Shown here: positions 47,301 through 60,206 of the stretch, one piece after another
Layout of the letters: every line of letters begins with the position of its first letter
How positions within the stretch are numbered: the stretch's first letter is position 1
Source: Casuarina equisetifolia
Taxonomy: Eukaryota; Streptophyta; Magnoliopsida; Fagales; Casuarinaceae
NCBI GenBank assembly: GCA_028551475.1
Contig: CM052355.1
Coordinates: 24,889,580 to 24,953,579 of the forward strand
Length of the DNA stretch: 64,000 bases
Reading direction: 5' to 3'
Notes under the pieces: model-generated
Told to the model about the DNA's origin: nothing
Databases searched by the model: none
What the model saw: the letters and a program-made list of their open reading frames with translations, nothing else
Program-made: the position numbers and the translations under genes

Positions 47301-49470
47301 TAATTCTTGCTACTTGCTTGCCAATCATATGATCATTATAGAACTATCTCATATGGACTCAAGCATCGCTGAGGATTGTTCTCCTGATTATAAAATATTC
47401 ATCTGTATTACTTTTTACATGTTTCAACTGCAGTTCACTCGTGACAAAGGACATATATTTGTCTCAGTCCATCTGGCAGATGAAATGACGGACATACCAG
47501 ATGTTAAGGATGAAGTTTTGAGACAAGGCTTGAGTTCAGCTCAAGAAATGCCCGGCAAAACTTATAATACATTGAGTGGGTATCGAGTAGTTGACAGATG
47601 GAAAAGCTGGGAACATTTTAAAAAGCTAAGCAGCACAAAATCAATGGAGGATCCAGAAATGATCAAATTGCTAGTGACTGTTGAAGATACAGGTGTTGGA
47701 ATACCTCTAGAGGCACAAAGCCGTATTTTCACACCTTTCATGCAGGCTGATAGTTCCACTTCACGAACGTATGGTGGGACTGGTATTGGATTGAGCATTT
47801 GCAAATGTCTGGTGGATCTCATGGGTGGGGAGATAGGTTTTGTGAGTGAACCTGAAGTTGGGAGTACCTTTGCATTTACTGGTCTTTTCAACAAAGTAGA
47901 AACTACTACTCCAGAGACCAAGTGGCAACAGTACGACCCAGCTCTTTCAGAGCTGCGAGGATTAAGAGCACTGGTAATTGATAAAATAAGCATCCGAGCT
48001 GAGGTCACAAGATATCATTTGCAGAGGTTAGAGATATCTGCGGATATAGCTCTCGATCTGAAATCAGCATGTTCTTATCTATCAAGTGCTTGCAACACCA
48101 GGTAGATTTTGGTTTGCTAACCACTTCTAGTATTGGATGCTTTCTTTTTGAGATTTTCTGCTTTCTGAGTTGCACTTGTGGAGAATTCGTTCAAGCTTTT
48201 CCATTAAGAATTTCATCAAATAGGTTTTTTGTCAGTCCATTTATTTGGCCTGTTGAAGAAAGTTTTATCATAGGCTTGTTAAAAAGTTAAAGAAGTATGA
48301 AAGAGCTTATAATTTTTGTATTTAATTGTAAATTAAAATTCATACTTGAATTTGCTAAGAGACTGTTAATTGTTTGTTTCAGTGTGTCGACAAATTTCGC
48401 AATGGTCCTTATTGACAGAGATGTTTGGGATAGAGAAGCAAGTCACTTATTTCATCGTTCTCTTGAAAATCACAGCCAAGACAGCAGGAGGGAGATCCCC
48501 ATAAACGTACCGAAGATATTTCTTTTGGCTTCATCCATTGACCCCAATGAACGCATTGAGCTAAAATCTGCGGGTTTTGTAGATAATGTACTCATTAAGC
48601 CTCTTAGGTTAAGTATCTTAGTTGCCTGCCTCCAAGAAGCCTTTGGAAGTGGCAGCAGGAGGAAAGTAAACAGAAATAAACCATCTACTCTTGGAGGTCT
48701 ACTAAGAGATAAGCGAATCTTGGTTGTGGATGACAATGTAGTCAATAGAAGAGTAGCAGAAGGTGCTCTAAAGAAGTTTGGAGCAATTGTGACTTGTGTG
48801 GAGAGTGGAAAGGCTGCCTTAACAATGCTTAAGCCACCCCACAACTTCGATGCCTGCTTTATGGATCTCCAGATGCCAGAAATGGATGGGTAAGCAATCC
48901 GCCTCTTTCGTCCCTCATTTCCATTTTAATTTTTGCATGCAAGTGAATCGTGTGTACTATTTATAAGTAGATGTTTCAGTTGAGTAAGGTACTCATGAGT
49001 GGGTCCTTGATAAAGCATTGTTTAGTCCTGCTAATGTCAACATCTATTTATTTTGTTGACTGGATTTTAGCAAAATGATAATCAAATTCACAATAAGGTT
49101 AGTAAAGTGATATACTTTTGAAGTGCCTTTTAAGTTTAGTATCTCATTTGGCAGGTTTCTATTTAAATATTCCCAACCTAGTGTGTGGATTACATTCTTA
49201 TACTGTCCCCAATTATGCAGGTTTGAAGCAACAAGGCGAATCCGCAGTGTAGAGAGTAAGGTTAATGAGAAAATTGCATCTGGAGAAGCAACAAGAGAAA
49301 TGTATGGGAATGTGTCCTATTGGCACACACCAATATTAGCGATGACGGCGGATGTGATTCAGGCTTCGAATGAAGAGTGTATGAAGTGTGGAATGGATGA
49401 TTATGTGTCAAAACCATTTGAAGAAGGGCAGCTTTACTCAACGGTGGCACGTTTCTTTGAGTCTGGTTGA
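41348..49470 (+). CDS. AHK2: Cytokinin receptor histidine kinase, AHK2 type
   Basis: Thirteen exons: 41348-41662, 42779-43051, 43796-44263, 44691-44966, 45562-45731, 45854-46066, 46157-46343, 46574-46625, 46711-46940, 47050-47148, 47434-48101, 48383-48889 and 49221-49470. They join in frame to 1235 residues (Arabidopsis AHK2 has 1176). It is a membrane hybrid kinase that senses cytokinin and feeds a phosphorelay through HPt proteins to response regulators. There are hydrophobic segments at about 40-57, 213-228 and 277-296, then the cytokinin-binding CHASE domain and a further membrane segment at about 583-604. The kinase has phospho-acceptor His641 ([13 protein letters not shown]) and ATP-binding boxes VEDTGVGIP and [11 protein letters not shown] degenerate receiver-like domain follows, and then a true receiver with Asp1100/Asp1101 (VVDDN), phospho-acceptor Asp1145 ([11 protein letters not shown]) and Lys in SKPFEE. 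The long N-terminus with extra membrane segments, encoded by exons 1-3, separates AHK2 from AHK3 and AHK4. All key residues are present. Confidence 0.95.
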
Positions 49471-50426
49471 CGAGTGGGACTAAGTTGAAGTAAAGTTGTT
49501 CTTATTCTGTCCTACTTGCAGGATTGGTCTCCATATCATTAGAATTCTCCGGCTAATGACAAGCTCCGCTTCAGTGTGCTGGCAGTTGGACTAATCCTGA
49601 TTGGATTTTCTCAGCTTCGCTTCACAAATGGTGATTTCAGCTTCTCTTAACGGATGGTTTGAATGTGAGCATGTACTTCCGCGTCATTACATGTCTTCCA
49701 CTACATCTTGTCGGCATCATGGTCATGAGCGTTCCTTGGCTTATTATTTTTTGCCAGCGATCTGGCCTTTGAACAGGGTAACACGTTCAACCTGTATGAG
49801 CTACAGGGAAAAAGCAATCAAGGGGCTGTTTCTCATGCTTTTCACATGTGCCCTGTTCTCCGTCCGAGGACCATATGACCTGTTGCAGCTTTTCTGTATA
49901 TACACCGTGTCGTTTGTGAACTAGTTCTCCCGTGTTCATATGTTGTGATTCTTCGTGCAAGTCCATCGAAGTAGAGTAAGAGTAGGACTAGACAAAAGAG
50001 AGAGTAGTGTCAGGATAAAACACAATGAAGTTACAATAATCCATTTTTCGAAGTCTGTTGAGATGGATGCTCTCATCTTTCACCTTCAGAGAATTTGTAA
50101 TAGAATGTCTTACTGAATTGTATCATATATTTTTGGAGTAGTGAAATAATAACTAGCTAGCTTGATTCAGATAACAAGTTTTGATTCATCACTTCCTTGT
50201 TTTAAGTTCTTTCTATCACGGACACACTTAAAATAATGCAAAGTTGGGAAGCCCGTTACAGACTGTATCTTATCTTTTTGACCTTTTGTGACATTTCAAA
50301 CAGCTTGCCCGGAACCAAAAACCATCAAGCCCTACATGTGCCGTCTTTATTATATTGCTAAGATGTTGGTCCAACATCTATAATTGGGAGGTAACCTTCA
50401 AAGGCCACGGAACCTCTCAGGAACAG
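49471..50426. other. 3' UTR of the AHK2-type gene and spacer
   Basis: About 600 bases of likely 3' UTR contain a chance 107-codon frame (49601-49924) without recognisable features. A TATA-like TTTATTATATTG at about 50346-50357 probably belongs to the next gene. Confidence 0.5.
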
Positions 50427-51531
50427 ATGAGTACCCTCACCCACAAAACGATGTCAAACGTTTGGCTGATTGCATTTCTTGCTCTGCTTGTCCTTTCTGT
50501 GATTCCACAGAAATCAGGTAAATCATCTATCACTTCATTTTCCATTTGAATACTCGCAAATCTTTCATGCAACCCCAAGAGAATTGTCTTCATAGCCTAT
50601 GTGGATGGCAATTTGACGTTCTTAGTTTAGGCCGATGTTAAAGATTAAGATCCCCTGCTTGTTCTAGCTTGGTCTTCTATCCATTCCCTGCTTTCTTCAA
50701 AATCTAGAACACTCCAATCCGTTAAAGGGCACAGAAACTGATATACAATGAACTGATATTGTTGGTCAAATTGTGTTTACGTACTAGATGGGGAGCTTGA
50801 ACAATGGTGCATAGCCGATGAACAGACCCCAGATGAGGAGTTGCAGGCGGCCATGGATTGGGCTTGTGGGAAAGGAGGTGCAGATTGCAGCAAAATTCAG
50901 TTGAACCAACCATGCTATTTCCCAAACACCGTGAAGGACCATGCTTCCTATGCCTTCAATAACTACTTTCAGAAATCCAAGAACAAAGGTGGATCTTGTT
51001 ACTTCAATTCTGCCGCATTGATCACAGAACTTGATCCAAGTAAGCAATACTCGATCCTCAAAAACTATTGCCTCTATCCCTTTTATTTATTTCTTTTTGC
51101 AGGGCCCATGAATAATCACATGGAGTGTAGTCAAGAAAGGGTAATCTCCCATGTGCCTAGAAAATCTAGACACGTGACATTCAAATCAATCTAGTAGACT
51201 TCATTCGTTTTGAAGAATACTTTCAGTTTCGTGTTGATTTATTTCTTGATCATGAAGAAAGCGAAAGAAGAAAACAAGTACCCATATCGGATCTACTAAA
51301 TCATGTTTGTTGTAAATTTCACTTTTTGACAGTGCTGCAAAAGTACTTAACTAAATTAAATGAAGGCTTGGCTCTTCGGATTAAGGGAAAGCATCAGCCT
51401 AAAGATGTCTCAATCAATCGGCAAACATTATCTGCAATTTAATCTCTTTTAATCAACATTCCTCTAACCCATCTTGTTTTACACATTTCTCTGCAGGTCA
51501 TGACTCTTGCACCTTCGAATTTATTCCCTGA
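50427..51531 (+). CDS. Secreted single X8-domain protein (Ole e 10-like)
   Basis: Three exons, 50427-50517, 50788-51039 and 51497-51531, join to 125 residues. X8 (CBM43) domains bind beta-1,3-glucans such as callose; small stand-alone members act in cell walls, pollen tubes or plasmodesmata. A signal peptide is clear (WLIAFLALLVLSVIPQKS). The X8 domain begins WCIADEQTPDEELQAAMDWA and keeps the expected cysteines: CGKGGADCSKI, CYFPNTVKDHASYAFNNYF, GGSCYFNSAALIT, and the last one in HDSCTFEFIP. The final exon is only 35 bases yet supplies that last Cys. The protein stops right after the domain, so no GPI-anchor signal is present, unlike the PDCB group. The start at 50427 is the first ATG after a TATA-like box; an in-frame ATG at 50451 would leave an equally good signal peptide. 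Confidence 0.88.
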
Positions 51532-54479
51532 TAGCACAAGATAATCGGTGTCCAAAGTGCCTCTTGGGGGCCTTTCTTGTTTCTAGATTTGTCCTTGCAG
51601 CATTGCGATGAGAGATTGAACTTCTTAAATGGAAGCAAAGTCAAAAACCTACACAAAGTGAGGTTGACAAATCGTTTTGGGTTCTTGTTGGGAGAATAAA
51701 CTAAGCTCTGTTTTTTCCATATCTGCAACAGATATGGAACTTGTAACCACAGTGCTCCGTGTATGCATTTGTGCTCTGTTTTGGCTCATTGAATTATCAC
51801 ACTTGCATAACACACCAGCAGAAAACATGCATTAAAGTTTCCATCAACTCCAACTAAAGTTGGGTCCAATTTCCAACGACGGCTCCATTCTTTCCAAACT
51901 GAAAGGACCCAAACTTAACCATCTATCTCAGGCATTGTTTTTTTTTTTTTTTAATTATCAAGCACATTAAACTAGTTAATCTTTTTTCTTTTTCTTTGAA
52001 ACACGCTAAAGATCTTTGTAGCTTCATAGTAATAGGTAAAAATCAACATGTGTGGTATTTAATTTAAATGGGAAAAGTCTAATAATGAACTAACTTTCAT
52101 GTTTAGTATTTCTGCTTTAAGATAATGTCAAAAGATCAGTCATCTCAAGAACTTAAGTTGATTACAAATTTATTCTGAATGTTGGAGCTGGTTTGGGTTG
52201 GGCTTCCACTAGTATAGAACATTAACCAGAACCGAGAATTGCTGGGCTAGACATTGACAAAGCAATGTGGAGACCACTAGGTAGGCTTCGCTTAGCATGC
52301 AGTTCCATCACAGATATCATAACCCATGATTATGACACCGCTATTTTCTGTGGCCGGGTTTCCACTGCTGCCTTCACTTGTCCATAATTTCAGCGACCAC
52401 TCAATAAGATTACAGCTTTGTGGTTGAATCTAAATCTCGGCGGTGCATGCTTGGATGTAACCCCGGTCCTCACTGGCAGACAGGGAATGGGTCCCTTGGA
52501 GCGTCCAATAAAGTTTGGGATTGAGGTGATAGCAATTACTTTGGTTGTCAGCTGCTAAAGCAAGGAGATAGCACTTGGGATTTGATAACATGAATGGTTC
52601 TTTAGGAAGACCCTTCACTGTTTGATGCAGATATGATGAATGATAAAAATGTTGGAGATCAATCTCACTTTAAAAAGATACATTATCGGTGGGTAGGGTA
52701 CATCTATTTTATCGTATTCAAAACAATCTTGAATTTATAGATAAATACTGATAAGAAATAGCTGAAGAACTGATTGACTTTTACCTATTGATATGAAGCT
52801 AATTTTTGGATTAAAGTATGATCTTATTTTTGATAAGAAATAGCTGTAGAACTTCATGAGCTGCAATCTGGGTGGCAAGGCTGACTGAGCTCAAAAGTTT
52901 GAATTTCATTGAGCTACAAATCTTCCTATTGGTGTTCTCTTGTGATTAACCGTAATTGAAGGGCTAAAGCATTGAGAAACTACATTTGGTCATAAAGGCC
53001 AGGTACTACAACATTGACACGGCAAAGATAGGAAAACCTGAAAAAGGTTTTGGTCTTTCTTGTATACAAGACCCCCTTAAGTCTTGCTTGCTCATGATTT
53101 GTCGATGTTTTGTCCTTGATTCAAACCTTGTTAACAGGATTGAAACAGCAGAGCCAGTCAGCAACACGACGGTCAACTTTATTTGTTTTTTTGTTTAACA
53201 ATCCAATAACGTCTTCTATAGCCACCAAAATATTTCAGATTATCGGCATGGAACCGAACAAAGATATTCTTCTTGAGCACATCATCGAACTGACATTTCA
53301 GGAATTGTTTTAGAGTATTGAGGAGAGAACAGTCCCACTTTTCGGCATTTGAATTCAAGGATGTCCTTCAGGGGATTTAAGAATGTGAGGAACAAGTGTG
53401 CCAACATGATTACGGTTTGAATTTTGTCACGAAATCACGTTCCATGTCCTTGTAATGCATTGCAACTTGCATTTTGGCATTTGTTAGATAATCTTTGTTC
53501 AGATTCAACATAAAAACTAATTAACTAGTTTCCCAGCAGTGACTTTTTAAGTTAAAAACTATGCTTGTTGACTCTAACTACGATGCTACCTTTAGACTTT
53601 TCCTACTAATTTCATTAAAACTAGGAGGCAAAGGGGAGAAAGGCTACCTTTATGCTAATCATATATAATAAACGTAGCAGGCTTCTACTGTTTAATAACA
53701 TGATACGAGCTCTCTGGCTGAAGCAAAGCCATGGAGATGAATTATAGAAGCATGATTAGTGAGTTCTGAGAACTAAACTCGTGGAGATCTCAGACTGTCT
53801 TTTGCCGCGATTTTCGTGGGATACACACGGAAGCCCAAAAATTGAAGTAAAGAAATCAATAATGAGGTCTAGGAAATGGACGCAGAAAGTGGGAAGAAGG
53901 GTCCACATGCGACAGAAAATGCAGAGCAGGAATGGACCCATTCGAAGTCTGCATTGGGGAGAGAAAGACAAAGCCTGCAAAGGCTATGACCGAAAATTGA
54001 TGTCGTCAATCTGGCAAAGGCTTCACATGGTCGGCGTGATGACAGGGATGGATGCATTCAAAGTCAAGGTGTAATTATGATGACTGTGGCTCTGTCATCT
54101 TGCTTCATAGAACTTGGTGAAATTTGGACCTGACACGGGATTTTGCTATTTGTACTTGGTCTAGTAGCAGGTAACAAACCGCGTCTTCTCGTAACATGCT
54201 CCCAATGAGGTAAGCTGCTTGTGGGGGGATGAGAGGGCACCATAGGATCAGCTCTTCTTTTCTTCCCCCTTCCCTTTTTAGTTTTCTACGTTAAATGGAG
54301 GAAGAAGATCCCTTTTTTGCTTTCTACGTTAAATGGGGGAAGAAGATAAAATATATAAGTTTGAATAATGAAACAGATAGTTCATTAATTTGAACAAATG
54401 GGTCCGTTTGTCTTAAAAATGGATCACTTTAGGAGATAAAGGGGTGAAAGTTTTTTTAGTGTCTCTAATGTGGGGGTCT
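51532..54479. other. Gene-poor spacer
   Basis: No gene is supported. The minus strand at about 52230-52620 stays fairly free of stops and has codon-like composition, but it matches no family I know; it could be a decayed gene piece. A plus-strand 97-codon frame at 53781-54074 overlaps a minus-strand one of 74 codons, and neither is recognisable. A T run lies at about 51938-51952. Confidence 0.45.
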
Positions 54480-55073
54480 TGTTAAGTCCCACATGAAAAG
54501 AGGATACAACTTAAAAAGTAATTTACTAAAAAAAAAAAGTTTTTTCATTAAATATTTTAAAATTTTAAGTTGAATATTAATTATCTTTTATAAAATCTAA
54601 TATAATATTAGTGTTATATTTTGTTTTAACACTTTTTTTTTTATTTTTTTATACTCATACACACAAGATTCAACACTAATCAAGGATTTGACCCAATTAC
54701 CATTGGGTGGAGAGTCCCCTTGTTTTAACACTTTTGTAGATTTGGATATGTCAAGTCCATTTAAAAAATGACATTGAAATGTGGATGTTCAAACTTATGT
54801 TGTAGTGAAATAATATGTTATAATGTAAACATCTAGTTTTATGTTACTGAGTAGTTTATTGTAAATCTAAGTTTACTCTCTTGTTCTTTTACCTATGAAC
54901 AAAAATTTTTGTTAGAAATATTGTTTCATGCTCGAGACAAGTGAGACAAGTGACGTGTTAAGTCTTACATGAAAAAAAAAAACTTAAAAAGTAATTTATA
55001 AATAAATAAATTCTTTCACTTAATATTTTAAGATTTTAAGTTGTATATAAGTCATTTTTTATAAAATCTAACA
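54480..55073. mobile_element. TRIM-like small LTR element
   Basis: Two direct repeats of about 120 bases, 54480-54602 and 54956-55073, begin TGTTAAGTC and end with a form of AAAATCTAACA, that is TG..CA ends with inverted TGTTA/TAACA. They share ACTTAAAAAGTAATTTA and TTTATAAAATCTAA. The interior is ~350 bases with no coding capacity, which fits a terminal-repeat retrotransposon in miniature. A purine-rich stretch (GAGACAAGTGAGACAAG) precedes the right repeat, so the element may run on the + strand. I see no clear primer-binding site or target duplication. A SINE fragment is inserted inside it. Confidence 0.6.
54637..54719 (-). mobile_element. Truncated tRNA-derived SINE with target duplication
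   Basis: The insert is flanked by a perfect 16-base direct repeat, TTGTTTTAACACTTTT, at 54621-54636 and 54720-54735. Read on the minus strand the insert has GGGTCAAATCC, which resembles the B box of an RNA polymerase III promoter (GGTTCRANNCC). It ends in an A-rich tail next to the duplication. About 83 bases remain and no A box is visible, so it is 5'-truncated. The flanking duplication, the A tail and the B box together make the case; the family is not identified. Confidence 0.7.
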
Positions 55074-57035
55074 AACCTCCTCTAGCTAAGTTAAAGTATG
55101 TTGATCAATATCATATTTAAATTTAGATTTTGATAATTAGAATAATTGAATATGTGAAAATATTTTTAAAACAAAATATTAATAATACTTTAAGACCCTA
55201 AACTAGGGATTTATTTACCTTCATTGAACAAAACGTCAATTGGAAACAAATATTAGACAAAGAGTGCCCACTAGCACCCCATCTTTAACATTTTCCTAAT
55301 AAGCTCCCGACATTCCTATGTCATCGATACCTTACAAAACCTTTTTGGTTTGGTTAAGTAGCTTAGAAAGCTGCGTGGTCGAGGATTTTAAAAAAGCAAT
55401 CAGTGGTGGTGACACAACTAATATTCTCACTGTCGGCTACTGAATTCGTAACCAAAATGGTCATGCCCATGGAAGCGAACAAAGCAAGAACTCGAACCAT
55501 TTTCGCTTAGTTTGCAAGCTACAGCGACTAATCCAAGATCTTTGTGTCTGATAACATGCATTGGAATACAAGGAGTCTCACAAAATTCCAAACCAGCGAT
55601 CAACAAAGAAAGGTGCGAGCAAAAGTGAGGTGGATCTCACTTTGGAGGGACAACAAGGATCATGATTCCTTGTTTTATATATGCTTTCGAAGATCACTTT
55701 AAAAGGGGGTCGATGGGAAGATTATCTAAGTGGATTAGCATTATCTCAAAGCGTGAAGGTTGTCATTTCAAGAAGATAACTCTTTGTTAATGCATTAATT
55801 TATTAAGGTTTTCTTCTAGAAAAACACTTGCGGTTGTAGCGTAGGATCTCACCAAATTCAAACCTAACTATTGTTTCTTATATTGGCATGCGCATAAAGT
55901 GAGGGGACAAAACTAGCAAATGATACCAAGTCCCAACATTGTGGATGTCTACATTTCCACCCACACTGTTATGCTTGCTTTTTTTTCTTTTTGGATTTTA
56001 TGCTCAACTATTAGCTTCTTCTTTTGTGTCTTCTTCTTCTTTTTTTTTTTTTTTTTTCCTTTTACTTTTCCTCGAGGGAGGAGGTCATTGGGTTGTTGTT
56101 GAAGTAAACGTGCTAAGAATAATGTAATAAGTACTTTCACTTTACGTCAATTTTATTTGACAAACTTTCTTAACTTTCATAATTTTGATTCAACTTTTAA
56201 ATAAAAATTAATTTTTAATACGATATTAAAATCCAAATTAAAAAAAAAAATTCTTGTATAAGAGATTTAGTATGAAGATCACAATCTATTTTGTTATAGT
56301 CTCTAATTATCCAATAGGTTTTTGATAAAATAGTTACGAATTATAATATGTTTTGAAGGAAGAAAACATATTAAGAATAATGTGATAAAAAAATCTTATC
56401 TTACTTAATTCTTACTTAAACCTTTTCTATATATGGTGAAAAAAATCTCTACACTTGAATCAATTTTAGGATAAAGGCAAATTGTTTAAAAGATGAATGC
56501 CCTCGAGAAGACAAATACTTTTAGAACTTTTACATAAGCAGCAACTACATTCAATGAATCTTGACTGTGAAAAAGAATATAGACGACAAGGAATCTTGTT
56601 TACTTGACAATTGAAGACTATTCTCTTATCGTCTCTCATTCTTCCTTTTCCTTTGGCCTTTCTTCACAGCTTGTCTATATCTTCACCTGAGAAGCGTTCT
56701 CATTGGCTCGTGCCATGAACCACCAAAGCCTTTATGGATTTTTGGGATGAATTTATTTGTGATGACTTTTTGACCATAATGTATTACATCCAATACAATA
56801 GGGGAATTTTTCGTTATTTGCTCTCTTTTTCTATAAGAGCCAATGATTAAACAAAGAGAAAAAATAATAGAAGAAAAATTTTTCTTTTTTTAAATTCACA
56901 TACCCTTTAAGTTTAAAATTAAGAAATCTTAAACAATAGTTACTACTTATTGTATCATCTTTCTAAAAGTGACTAGAATGAAATTATCAAAGGAATGCTT
57001 ATTGGGTTTGGCAGAGGTGTTAACACTTATTTTTA

Positions 57036-57037
<2 letters not shown>
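55074..57037. other. AT-rich spacer with possible SINE remnant
   Basis: A stretch at about 55722-55790 (ATCTAAGTGGATTAGCA then GGTTGTCATTTCAAG) has the spacing of a tRNA-like A box and B box and could be an old plus-strand SINE head, but no target duplication was found. A T run with CTTCTT units lies at about 55980-56060. No gene is seen. Confidence 0.4.

Positions 57038-57078
<41 letters not shown>
57038..57078. repeat. (AAT)n microsatellite
   Basis: About thirteen uninterrupted ATA/AAT triplets. Confidence 0.95.
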
Positions 57079-57080
<2 letters not shown>

Positions 57081-60000
57081 CTAAAAGTGTTGAGAATTCC
57101 CTAATATAACCTTCGAGGAATGGTGGTTGAGAAACAATTCTCCATGGCTTTTTAACAAAGTTGAAAGAAAGAAACTTCCCTTGGCTTTGTTTTTGAATGG
57201 GAGACAATTACCACGAGGATGAAAAGTTAAAAGTGAAAACTTTGACTTCCACAACTTAACCCAAAAGCTTTAGAATCAAGAGAAGAATTTACGTGCCCAT
57301 TTGATTGCAAATTTTGGTCTACCATGAAGAACCCAGAGAGTTCTGGTTCTGTGTAAAGGTATTAGGCACCAAAGATTCATCTCCTTTCGGGCTTTATTTC
57401 CCATCATATAAGGGCTTAAGCTGCTTTGTTTTACATGTTAACCCACCAATTTTATTTTATACCTTAATAATAAGTATTAAGTACGGCTGAGCGTCTAAGA
57501 AGGCAGTGCCACCCGGACAGGAAAGGTGCATGTTAGCTGAAGTGGAAGGCACTCCTTCCAACGTCATTTAAACCTTTTTAATAGTAAGATTCTCGCTGAT
57601 CAACCGTGTGGGGCCACTGTTCCTGCCCATATTCCATCTGCTTTTCAACCCACCCCCGTTGTCATGTAGAATAACCATCTTACCCTTTAAAGCCACCCTC
57701 CTATGCTAGTTGGGTAGTCAAAATTCTGAGAATTTAATGTTTTTTGTACATTGTACGTCCTGGATTATTGCTTTTTGTATACATGTGCATCCCCTTGTGA
57801 ATATGAGTATGATATTCTTATGTCCATGAATACTAATTGTTCTCCATAAATTAAAAAACATTAAAATTATTGTGTTAATGAATTTTGTAAATTTTTTTCT
57901 CTATAAATTGTCTCTCTTTTCTAGTGTATTTGCAGACATTTTGATATCTATTTTCTATTTAGGGTTGACATTACGTTTATCCCTTTTAATAAGAATCACA
58001 TAATCCAATGAGAAATTGAACTTGTTAAAAAATTTAAAACTAAATCTAAATTTAGTACTTGTTGTTTGTAGATGTTTCAAAAGATTACTAGACTCATAAA
58101 ATGAAAACTTTACTGTTTGAATATTATATCTTTATTAAATTACTCTTTGTTGTTAATTTTATGTCCAAAATATAATAGTTTTATTACCAAATAGGTAAAT
58201 AGTTACACCATTCCCTACAAAATTGTGTCATGTTGAGCTCAAACCATCTCCTCCTTAATATGTTTGCTATTTTATATTCATTTGATTTAAAATTAGGATC
58301 AGAGGATTTTAAACAAGAAATTATAATTCTTCCTATAATAGTTAGTATAAAAACTCACAGTCAACATATAAATCTATTACCTCTTGAAGTGTAGTTGAGA
58401 TGGTATGGAAGACTTGTGTGAGAAATCTTGTAAAGTAAGTATCTTAAGTTTAAATTTCCTTAGTTACATTACTAATTGATCTTAGTATGTTTTGGGATGA
58501 ATTGTTACTCTTTAATTTAATCTATCAAGCAAAGCTTGATGGGAGTTCTAAATTATTAAAAATATATATATAAATGTATTTTTAGAAAGAGAGTGAGAAT
58601 GGTGGAGATGGCTTAACCTCATAAAATAAAAATGTTCCGAAACTTTACGGACTTCTTTTAATGAAAGATTAGTTGTTGAGCTTTTACCACTTCGGTTGAC
58701 TTACCCAACCTACTCTTCATGTAAGTTACAAAGCAATAGCTTACGAGTGGATTGTAAGGACTCCATGATCGATTATTTAAAAATATCCTAATAATTCTTT
58801 GACTCTAGCCGTAGGGGCTTGCATTTGAGTAGCTCTATTTGTTGGCTATAGATATTATTATCAACAATGAGAGAATAGCTAATTGGTTCTGTAATACTTT
58901 TTTAAAATGAAATTACATGGAAAAGCTTTAGGATCGTTTCTGTGCAAGATTGACAATGAAGTTTTTACCATTATCATAAAACTTACATGACCCATCTCTC
59001 TCAATCGTTGCGGTGTCTTTCCATCACCTTTACCCTTAGTGACCTATGAAAAATAAATAGACCTACACATTGGCTATGAAATCTTTGTAGTTGACAATGA
59101 GAGCAGACTTGGCTGGTCTTTTTCAAGATTTTTCTTAACAAAAGAGGTACAATTTTTATTCGTTGAACTTAGTCAACCTGTTAATATCTAATACTATGGA
59201 TTGGTATGATGTATGCGTAATACAATGTTGAAGAAGAATAAGACTTCTTTACTAACTACATGATTACTATTTTTTTAATGAACAGTTGACAATGTAGTAA
59301 CTTTATATGTATATTAAACTCTTGTTATATTAATTCTTTATAAAACTACAAGCAAGTGATAGTTTTTGAGAAAGACTTAGTTTCTAATGGTAGGATTATA
59401 TATAACTAAAAGATTCGATCTTAGAATTATATAAATCTCTCTTGCATAAATTATATAGCTTCTTCTAGAGTTGTTGTAATCACTTATAATAAATCATGTC
59501 AAAGTCCTTAATGCATCATTATATTAGTTCAAAACTATGTTATAGACCTTGTTGACCTACACATGACAAACATGTTTCCTCTATTGTATTAGTGAGATAG
59601 CCAAAACTCTAGTCTTTTCTTTCCCCGTTCAACAAGCAGGCAGACACATAATTGATAAAGGGACAAAAGTGCATGGTATGGTAAAGATGGTGGCCTTACT
59701 TGGACCTTAAATCCAGCTGTTCTTTTCAATCTCTATCCAAATCTTTAAATTGTATGCTATCTTTAGTCCTAATCCGGATGCCAACTTTAGCTTATTAAAG
59801 ACTAACATAAGGTTTGATAGTGGTAATGTAGAGTTGTTGTTGTAGTGGGGGTTGTTAGCTCCAAGCTGCCTTTGACCAGGCCTTTAGACAAAGGGTATGT
59901 TAGGGTTGTAGAAGATGAAGACCCATTCGCTTTCATGGCTGTGGTCAAGTTTGTCACAATATTCTCGACAGGCGTACGTAGAAAATGAGTAATGAATGAT

Positions 60001-60161
60001 GGGTTTTCTTGGGTGCTTCAGGAGTCGGTACAAGGAAATGCAGATGGAAGTGGCAGTTGCGTAGTTTTTTCAGTAGTCACAGGGCTTTTGCTAATCTATT
60101 ATTTTTATATTGCGCAGGTGGTTTCCTTTTTAACCGCGGCATCTGCTGTCTTTCTCCTCCC

Positions 60162-60162
<1 letters not shown>
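57079..60162. other. AT-rich spacer upstream of the GRAS gene
   Basis: No gene is supported. At about 58390-58465 the string TAGTTGAGATGG followed some 50 bases later by AGTTTAAATTTCC has the layout of a tRNA-like SINE promoter, but this is weak. The last few hundred bases before 60163 are less AT-rich and may belong to the promoter of the GRAS gene. Confidence 0.45.

Positions 60163-60204
<42 letters not shown>
60163..60204. repeat. (CT)n microsatellite at the promoter
   Basis: About twenty CT dinucleotides with two T interruptions, some 40 bases upstream of a TATA box. CT (Y-patch or GAGA-like) tracts at this position are common in plant core promoters. Confidence 0.9.

Positions 60205-60206
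<2 letters not shown>

Noticed and set aside
53756-54074. Overlapping frames on both strands
   Set aside because: Neither resembles a known protein, and the overlap itself argues for chance.
55949-56140. Lys-rich minus-strand frame
   Set aside because: It is a translation of a T run on the opposite strand.
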